DNA of 64,000 bases from Conus ventricosus (lineage: Eukaryota; Mollusca; Gastropoda; Neogastropoda; Conidae): NCBI GenBank assembly GCA_018398815.1, contig CM031609.1, positions 28,486,105-28,550,104 on the forward strand, read 5' to 3'. Shown piece after piece: positions 56,476 through 64,000 of the stretch (within the stretch, counting starts at the first letter, position 1; the number at the start of each line of letters is the position of its first letter). Under the pieces are notes generated by a model. That model was not told the origin of the DNA and made no database searches. It saw only the letters and a program-made list of their open reading frames with translations. Made by a program: the position numbers and the translations under genes.

Positions 56476-57105
56476 AATTTGACCTTGCCAATTAAGTTCT
56501 CGCTCAGAAAGGCACCGCCTGAATTTAGGGGAAAATGAAAACTACTGTGTGTATGTTTAAGATACTCGTAGCAATCATTGCATAACTTTTTTTTTCGTTC
56601 TTTATTATATACTTATCTTTAAACTTCAGGGACCACAAATTTTCCGGAGTGGCTGGCTTCCCTTTACACTCTAGTTGAATCGCTCTAAGGATAATAATAT
56701 TGCAGCTACCATGTCGTGTAATAGTTTGACGTGTTGTGGATATCACCTTTCTCATTCTGTCTACTTTGGTGATGGATGAACGTTACACCTGCAGTGCGCC
56801 CGAAAGAACGAAGGTTAAAATAGGAGTGACTGATATTGACGTCACAAGGAGGACTGAATGCAGCCCACAGGAGTCTTCATCGGCTCTACCAGGTGACAGA
56901 CCATTGTGTAATGACAAGTAGTGGAATTGTAAGAAGACCAGGTCCTAACCGAAATAAGCGCTATCAGAATACTCTTAATCGTCATCATCATAACCACCAC
57001 CCAGCCAACATCATCTAATCATCAATCAGCTGATCATCATCGAGATGTCTACGCGTCGCGCGTAGTCAATACGTCATCGTCATCTCATACCATCATCGTC
57101 CCACA
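56476..57105. other. Unrecognised sequence
   Basis: No gene or repeat recognised. Short scattered CATCATC motifs lead into the next feature. Confidence 0.4.
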
Positions 57106-57128
57106 TCATCATCAACATCGTCATCATT

Positions 57129-57165
<37 letters not shown>
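57106..57165. repeat. (ATC)n microsatellite
   Basis: About 14 ATC units with degenerate borders. Confidence 0.93.
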
Positions 57166-58225
57166 ATCCGTATATCCATCTGAGCGTAACACAAAACTTT
57201 ACACAACAGCGAAAATACAGAATAAAAAAGATTAAAGAATGAAAGACAACACTGCGCCGATGGACAAACTGTAAAGTAGCAAGAGATTAACGAAAACTAT
57301 ATTTACACGAGATCTTTCTCGATGAAACAAGCCGACACAAAAACAAACAAACAAATAACATATAGCAAAGAGTATAGCAGTCGATTTCTCAAGGTCAAAA
57401 TTGGAAAGTTCCAACTATCGTTGACCACCCAGATTTCTTTCTGGGAATGCTCATGTTTTTCTTTAAAACAATTGTCTACGTGCTGTCAATTCTGTTTTCG
57501 GTCTCGCCCCTGTTAATGCTATGTTTGAGCACTCAATACGAGGGCTGCAGCAACCCACACCGATATCATTGCATCGACACAGTAAAAGACAAACAAGGAG
57601 GATAACTCTTGCTCCCTTGATGAAATAAATACACGCTCATAATTCCGAACGAATGTTGCTCATGACACTGAATCGCTTAGCAGAAATGACAACATACAGG
57701 ATACACAGACCTTGTCTCCTTGTTTGTTCTGTATGCTGTGCTGTCATTTCTGCTGGTCGATTCGGTGTCATCAGCAGCATTTGTTTGGAGTTACGGGCGT
57801 ATATAATTAGTTCATCATGGGAGCAAGAGTTTGCCTATTGGTTTGTTATTTACTGTGCCAATGCAATATATCGGTGCGGGTTGCCACAACCCTCATACTA
57901 AGCGCACAAATCCTACTTGTTTGTTTTTAATTGTTTACTGTTTACTGCCTCCTTTAAAATTTCATTGTTTTGACACATGTTTCAACCGATTTTCGAATAC
58001 TTATCAACGACAACGTGAACGCCTACAGCCAACGAATGTTTATTCCATTTATTGTTTTCTGATGAACAATCCTCCTAACCTTATCGACATGCGTACTGGG
58101 CGTTCATGATTGTCACGTGCCTGGTTGATTTGTCTTCTCTCTTTTCAACATGGTGCCTCCTCTTTTCTTTCCTGGTGACCGTGCTTCCTATCTTCAAGAA
58201 ATCAGCCTAACATCGCCAGATGAAT
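57166..58225. other. Unrecognised single-copy sequence
   Basis: AT-rich, about 1.06 kb. Overlapping frames of up to 92 aa without known motif. Confidence 0.4.
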
Positions 58226-58229
58226 GATC

Positions 58230-58960
58230 TTCCTGAGAGAGAAAACTCGGCAGTAGGAGGGTCGAGGTCATTGATTGGGAGAAAGCGACGGAGACGAGGG
58301 TCAGGGTTTGGGAGATGAGGTCAAGACCCGTGTTCAGCTTATCAGCCATCTGTATACATCCCCGCGAGCCTTTGCTGTCTAGACACCCTCTCGTGACAAG
58401 AAAGATCAAGTGGGAAAGAACTGCCAAGATGCACACATGACAAGTACAAAAATGAATAAATACAAAGCACAGTGTTCCAATGATGGCTGGACGTCAGTCG
58501 CGTTCTCGTTCAGTCTCGTTTTTATTCAGTTTCGTTCTCATTGAGTCTCATTCTCATTCAGACTCGCGCCCACCTCACTCTGTCTTTTTACTGAAACAAC
58601 AGCAGTGGAAAAGTTTCGATCGATTTTCATTCCAGTGCGTCCTCTGTCTTAATGGCTGAAGACAATTAAAAGGGTCGCTTGGGAAGCGCACTGTCCGCAC
58701 ATTGAGGGAAATAACTCTGTCTGGCTCTGCAATAGTTTATAACTTTTTTTGTTTTCCTCCTGTATGGCTTCCACATTTTTCAGTCTCCTGTAAGAGAACC
58801 AACCCAGCTTCACATATTGCAGTGCTTAGAAAGAGAGATTCGGATCGACTGCTGGCACATGACTGTTCGTTGATGTTGTCACGTTGATCATATCTGCATT
58901 CAAAGTGTGGGAGATGGGTTAATGTTTCGACGTCTGTCTTTCATAACACTCAGATGCCTG
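58230..58960. repeat. Module m0, second copy (outside blocks)
   Basis: Diverged match to 35540-36235 in the same orientation. The only trace of the segmental repeat found beyond 53 kb. It ends where block B passes into module m4. Confidence 0.68.
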
Positions 58961-59350
58961 TCCTGAGTTGTTCATTGATAGATATGAATTATTCGAAACG
59001 ATTCACACATATTAACGCTGGGCTGTCGTCATCACCACGTTAATGCTTGCATGTATTCACATTATACACGGGCTTTGTCGTGAAAACACAGCGCCAAGCA
59101 ATGCATGAAAAGATATTTCAGAACTGAATTAATTATTTCTTATCCAAAAAACTTCAAGTTCTTGGACGTTCCTATGAAAACCAATTCTTATGAGGACTTT
59201 TACACATTGTCTACCTGACTACACTCCGCAGCTAAGATAATGAACAAAAATTCAAGTAGAACACTTGGAACACAAAAAAGTTCTCTTGATGTTGTGTGTG
59301 TCTGTACGTGACTTATGTTGATGCATCATCTTCTTGTATGTTGTCATAGA
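58961..59350. other. Unrecognised sequence
   Basis: Nothing recognised. Confidence 0.4.
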
Positions 59351-59354
59351 ATGT

Positions 59355-59660
59355 CACCAAACTTAAAGTACCTAGCTTGTTACCATATTTAAAGTAGCTA
59401 GATTGTAACCAGTTTGAAAATAACTAGACTGTAACCAAACTGGAAGGAAATAGATTGTTATTAAACTGAAGTAGCCGGATCGTTTCCAAACCGATGTAGC
59501 TAGATTGTTATAAAAGTAAAGTAATGACACTGTTATCACGCTGAAGAGATTATATTGTTGTCGAACTGAAGTAAGCTACATTGTTATTGAATTGAAGTAG
59601 CTATATTGTTATCGAACTAAAGTAGCTATATTGTTATCGAACTAAAGAAGCTCAAATGTT
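59355..59660. repeat. Degenerate minisatellite, about 25-bp unit, about 12 copies
   Basis: Unit approximates GAAGTAGCTATATTGTTATC then GAACT. Copies diverge strongly on the left and are near-identical at 59590-59650. Confidence 0.85.
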
Positions 59661-60365
59661 TTCAAATTCGGGTAGGAAGGTTGTTATGAATATCTCAAAC
59701 CCCCATACATGGAGGTTTGGTTCTAAACGAGTAGCTGTATGGAGACATGTGAGAATTGTTGTGTAGAGATGAGTGGGCTAAATTTTAGTCGCTGATCGTC
59801 TGGCATCATACATGATGCAAAGACACTGATGTGATCAGATGCCTTGGAGCAGAACATGTTTAAGCTAGGTACTCAAAATCCACGGGGGGGGGGGGGGGGG
59901 TCTAAAGGGGACCTGGGACACCTGCCCCAATGGGGGTAAAACGGTATGTGCCAGGACGCCATATTGGACAGCGGGGGAGAGGGGGGGGAGTGGGTCAAGC
60001 GGGAGCTGAGAAATCATGAACACCCTCTGCCCCCCCTTCCCCCCCCCCTCCCCCCCTCCCCCATCCTCTTCGTCCGGCTCTGACAGCCGATCAGCAAGAT
60101 TGGTTAATGCGCAGGTCACGCATCTGCATCATCATGGCCCTGAGACCTCCAATCCAACTTGTCTAATTTCATCATTGATCTATTCATTTATTTACTTATT
60201 ATTTATTTAGTTATTCATCTTTTAATTTGTTTGTTTGTTTGTGTATTCATTCATTCATTTCTTTACTCAAATATATTGTGTTTTATGGTTTTATGTTTGT
60301 TGGTTCGCTTTTGATGCTTACAAGTACACGCGCAGAGCACGCATCTGCATCTTAAACCGTTCCTG
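59661..60365. other. Unrecognised sequence with G and C homopolymers
   Basis: G16 at 59885-59900, G-rich 59970-59990 and C-rich 60030-60062. (ATTT)/(GTTT)-like AT-rich stretch at 60170-60270. Confidence 0.5.
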
Positions 60366-60515
60366 CATTGGAAATTTGAATGTCTTACACCACACACCAG
60401 TGCATTGGAAATTTGAATGTCTTACACCACACACCAGTGCATTGGAAATTTGAATGTCTCACACCACACACCAGTGCATTGGAAATTTGAATGTCTCACA
60501 CCACACACCAGTGCA
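60366..60515. repeat. Minisatellite, 37-bp unit, 4 copies
   Basis: Unit CATTGGAAATTTGAATGTCT then TACACCACACACCAGTG. Copies are identical except TCTTACACC versus TCTCACACC. Confidence 0.96.
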
Positions 60516-60659
60516 GAAGAAGGCTTCACAAATTTCTTATTGTCCAGTGTTCACGTGATATTTCATGCCATATTTCTTCTCTTCTTTTTTTTTCAATTGT
60601 ATTACCTATTTTGGATCCTCTCCGTAGTATGCTTGATCTCCCAAACTCAAATCACTTTG

Positions 60660-60712
60660 GTTCATGTTGGTTGTAGCCGAGTTGACCACAAGGGGCCATA
60701 TCAGGACTGATA
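60660..60712. repeat. SINE-like dispersed repeat fragment, second copy
   Basis: ATGTTGGTTGTAGCCGAGTT then GACCACAAGGGGCCATATCAGG, a diverged match to 20028-20082. Confidence 0.45.
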
Positions 60713-60844
60713 TTTTTCCCCATTAACTGTGAGGACCGAGTAAGGTTAAACGCGGAGGCCGTGTAGGCAGGAATAGAAGCAAGAGAAGAAATGGTGAGAG
60801 TCGGAACCGCAAAAATGAATTGGGAGAACACATGACAATACACA

Positions 60845-60890
60845 AACAACGCGATTCGACTCGGGGTCTTCTTCAGGCAAAGGTACGACC
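60845..60890 (-). ncRNA. Hammerhead-like motif, GAAGA type, decayed
   Basis: Minus strand: CTGAAGA, short stem II GAC/GTC, then GAAT instead of GAAA, and CGCGTTGTT. Probably inactive. Confidence 0.42.
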
Positions 60891-60894
60891 AAAT

Positions 60895-61126
60895 TACGAC
60901 GTTGGTGGACATTTCTCTCTGCATTATATTTCACAGATGAGAGGAGGGGAAAGGGGGGGGGGTACAGCGGTGGTGGTAGAGGTGTGGTTAAAGTGTTGAA
61001 TGATTGCTTACGTCACACGACCCTGTTTCGAGGTGAAACAGTCATTCGAAAAGAGGTCTTTGCTGTTTAGGCAATGAATATGCCAAAGCTGCTTTTTAAG
61101 GGCATATCACGCGATAGACTTGTTTT
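60895..61126. other. Unrecognised sequence
   Basis: G-run near 60952. Nothing else recognised. Confidence 0.4.
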
Positions 61127-61232
61127 TATCATTATTATCATTGTTACCAATACTACTATTATTATTATTATTATTATTATATATTATTATTATTATCATT
61201 ATTATTATTATTTACATTATTATTATTATCAT

Positions 61233-61283
<51 letters not shown>

Positions 61284-61430
61284 TATCATTGTTATTATTG
61301 CTGTTGCTGTTGCTGCGGCTGCTGTTGCTGTGGGTGTTGTTGTTGTTGTTGTTGCTTTGTGGTTATCATCATCATCATCATCATCACCATTATTATTATT
61401 ATTATTGTTGTTGTTGCTGTTAACCTGTAC
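61127..61430. repeat. (ATT)n, (GTT/GCT)n, (ATC)n microsatellite complex
   Basis: Trinucleotide and imperfect repeats. Hydrophobic Ile/Val/Leu-rich frames of up to 254 aa that begin here are repeat translation. Confidence 0.95.
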
Positions 61431-61569
61431 TGTATTTTCTCTCCCTTCAACTTCTTTTCCATATGATCGTTTCAGATCTTCACACCAGACCAAACTTTGT
61501 ACCCAGATCGAACAAATAAGTGACTGTTCCTCCTTTGTTTTGTCTAGTTTCAAATGCCATTTGTCCCTC

Positions 61570-61615
61570 CCTGAAAAAAGACCCAGTAGGTCGAAAAGCG
61601 TTTCGTTTGTTTTAA
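61570..61615 (+). ncRNA. Hammerhead-like motif, decayed
   Basis: CTGAAAA (G8 lost), GACC/GGTC stem II with CAGTA loop, GAAAAGCGTTTCG. Same family as the GAAGA-type motifs, inactive by core mutation. Confidence 0.4.
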
Positions 61616-62420
61616 TTCTGTTTTTGCTCAAAATGCCAAACGTTCGTGCTGTCTCACTCTGCATCGCCGACAGCTCGGCTGGTACCAAAACAAACCAAAA
61701 ACATGTCAGGGAGATCCACTTGTCTTTAATATTGCACCACAGCTTAAGTAGCAGTCGAATAATCCGACCCGAAAGAAAGTTTTCATCATGTCAAGACTTT
61801 GAAGCGGGTTTCTCCAGCACCCGTCCGCAGTCTGCTGGTCAAGCAAGACATGCTTCCCTGTCCATCTGCAGCGCTGTTTATTGACTCATGGTGCGAAATG
61901 CTAGAAATGCGTGTCGCCAAACTTGAGCGTACCGTGTAAATGAATTCACGCGCGAATTTAATCAAACCCTATTTCTACCAGACGTATGTCAGACGGACCA
62001 CTCAGAAAACGCAATGCTGTGCGCTTATTTCGGCTTAAAATTGTGTTTCGTGACACCTGCGTGACATAGCCCTCTACTGCGTGCATGAGTTTACTTTGTT
62101 ATCTACATCCCCCTCAACTGCGTGTATGAGATTACCTTGTTATCTACATTCAACGCAATACATCAGGAGGTATAACAAACACCAGCGGGTGACGTCTGTT
62201 TACGATAGGAAACAGCCTATGAGATTTGCAGTTAGCTCTCAGATGCTACTTTACGAGAGGTTTATCATCATCGTGGCCTTCTCAAAAATTCACAGCTAGT
62301 CTCATTTCATTCCATGTGTCTATGTGCCCGACACTGCCGTAAATGTAAATGATTTGTTACCCCGACCTTGCATCAGCAAGGAATTCTGATCCTTCGTGAG
62401 ATACACTCAGACAAGTCCCC
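61616..62420. other. Unrecognised sequence
   Basis: Includes a short direct repeat (GCGTGCATGAG and GCGTGTATGAG with TTATCTACAT, 62080-62155). No gene recognised. Confidence 0.4.
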
Positions 62421-62423
62421 CCC

Positions 62424-62955
<532 letters not shown>

Positions 62956-62957
<2 letters not shown>

Positions 62958-63300
62958 ATGTCCTACTCCCAAGGCATTGGGAAGCCAGGCAGTAAACAGT
63001 AATAATGTAATCACGATGTCACAAAGCAGACAGCCATAATACAGCATTAACCTCGTCCAGCCGGTGGTGATTCACTGGAGAAGCGATGAGGGAAACTCAG
63101 CTCAAGATAGGTTTTGGATAATACCTCCCTTCAGCCTTCTTTCTTTATTCAGTCCTAGCTGGGCGATGTTGCTATCAAGGTCACCAAATCCATATCTCTG
63201 TGGTGGTTTTCCCCTGGCGTAGCCATTTCCTTTCACAATGATAGTTACAACAACATATCTTGCGCATTATTCAGTTCATCTACTTTTTAGTAGTTTTCAG
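62956..63300. other. Unrecognised sequence
   Basis: Nothing recognised. Confidence 0.4.
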
Positions 63301-63775
63301 GAAGATGGATTATTCTGTTAAATCAAGGCTGAATAATGGAACACTAAATATTCTCGTGGTATTACTTGTGTCTGCAGAGAAAACATTTCTGTACATCATC
63401 TTTTGTTTGAATGCTCAGTGTTGACCTCGCTCTATCAGGAGAAAGGTATTGAGACGAATAACTTTGATAATGTCAATACTGCCTTATATGGTCCATATGT
63501 TGCTGAAATTGCCATGGTTATTTGGCGGTCACAGGTTGTAAAATGTTTATAATTATCAACAATTCTGTGTACCACTAGGGTATTTCACTTATGTAAATAT
63601 GCATATATCAGATGTGGGGTTGAAAGTATTAACATGGATGATAAGTTGAATGTGGAGGTTTTGTTTGTTTGGATTTTTGTTGCTGTTGCTTTTTCATCTT
63701 TTTTATTGTTATTATTTTTGAGTGTCTAGTATCATCTGACGATGAAAAGACATTAAATAAACCACTGAACTGATT
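63300..63775 (+). pseudogene. LINE 3' end (C-terminal Cys/His motif and 3' UTR)
   Basis: The frame ending at TAA 63549-63551 holds CVCRENISVHHLLFECS. This C..C..H..C arrangement resembles the zinc-knuckle-like tail that follows the RT in many LINEs. A piece in another frame just upstream (MDYSVKSRLNNGTLNILV) suggests a frameshift near 63358. After the stop come about 220 bp of T-rich sequence, an ACATTAAATAAACC polyadenylation-like signal (about 63750) and the end near CACTGAACTG. No poly-A run follows. Clade not determined. Confidence 0.55.
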
Positions 63776-64000
63776 ATTCCGTTTTCTGCTCTCTGTGGTT
63801 TACAAAAGATTTTCAACATTCTCGGTCTCCTCAGCCTCGCCCCTCCCCTTACTCTGTCTTCAATGTCCCCCCTTTTTTTTACACACACACGCACACGCAT
63901 ACACACACTTGGACAGCCATGGAACGGAGTAACAGAAAAATTTCCCAAACATTTAAAAGAATGAGTTAAATTAGAATCGTAGAGTTTCAAGAACTCTGTT
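63776..64000. other. Unrecognised window end
   Basis: A short T-run (63872-63879) and a short (CA)n at 63881-63908. No gene recognised. Confidence 0.4.

Noticed and set aside
61120..61884. 254-aa frame with a hydrophobic Ile/Leu/Val start
   Set aside because: First half is (ATT)n and (GTT)n translation; the rest has no family signal.

Overview
This is a gene-poor, repeat-dominated window of animal nuclear DNA. A marine invertebrate is likely, and a mollusc (perhaps a gastropod) is my best guess. The evidence is the density of (CA)n, (GA)n, (ACGC)n and (TTC)n microsatellites, long minisatellites, Penelope-like elements, a Gmr1-like Ty3/Gypsy element and an RTE-type LINE. I found no convincing host protein-coding gene, and most open frames are translated microsatellite. 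Many ORFs carry 1-base indels, and the two LTRs of one element differ largely by 1-base indels, so part of the damage may be uncorrected assembly error.

Region 1 (1-20 kb): nested retroelements and ribozymes. A Penelope-like element (PLE) has an inverted pseudo-LTR, a 5'-truncated GIY-YIG endonuclease frame and a direct pseudo-LTR. Both pseudo-LTRs carry a hammerhead ribozyme (HHR) motif. A 7.9-kb Ty3/Gypsy element (2077-10007, LTRs of about 1.88 kb, tRNA-Pro-type primer site) is inserted in the inverted pseudo-LTR. Its integrase precedes a reverse transcriptase remnant, the Gmr1-type order. Next to the PLE lie tandem monomers of about 634 bp (unit X), in head-to-tail pairs and mirror-image arrays. 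Every complete X monomer holds a 47-nt type-I HHR (seven copies, six with an intact core). This fits a retrozyme-like element. The palindromic array and its flanking decayed PLE ends and a third HHR type are present twice, on either side of a 1000-N gap.

Region 2 (21.3-53 kb): three diverged, direct, tandem copies of a noncoding block of about 10 kb (A 21.3-31.3, B 31.3-43.6, C 43.6-53.0), with one module seen again at 58.2-58.96 kb. Each copy has its own minisatellite expansions and insertions. Comparing copies exposes the insertions: a 533-bp fold-back element with HHR-like arms (A), a 1021-bp solo LTR with a 5-bp target duplication (B) and an RTE LINE 3' fragment with an 8-bp target duplication (C). 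Short islands, one centred on a 12-bp palindrome, are much better conserved between copies than the rest.

Region 3 (53-64 kb): mostly unrecognised single-copy DNA with microsatellites, decayed HHR-like motifs, a short SINE-like repeat and a LINE 3' end at 63.3-63.8 kb.

The themes tie together as follows: PLEs can supply reverse transcriptase and endonuclease, and HHR-bearing X monomers would be natural passengers of such machinery. That link is inference.
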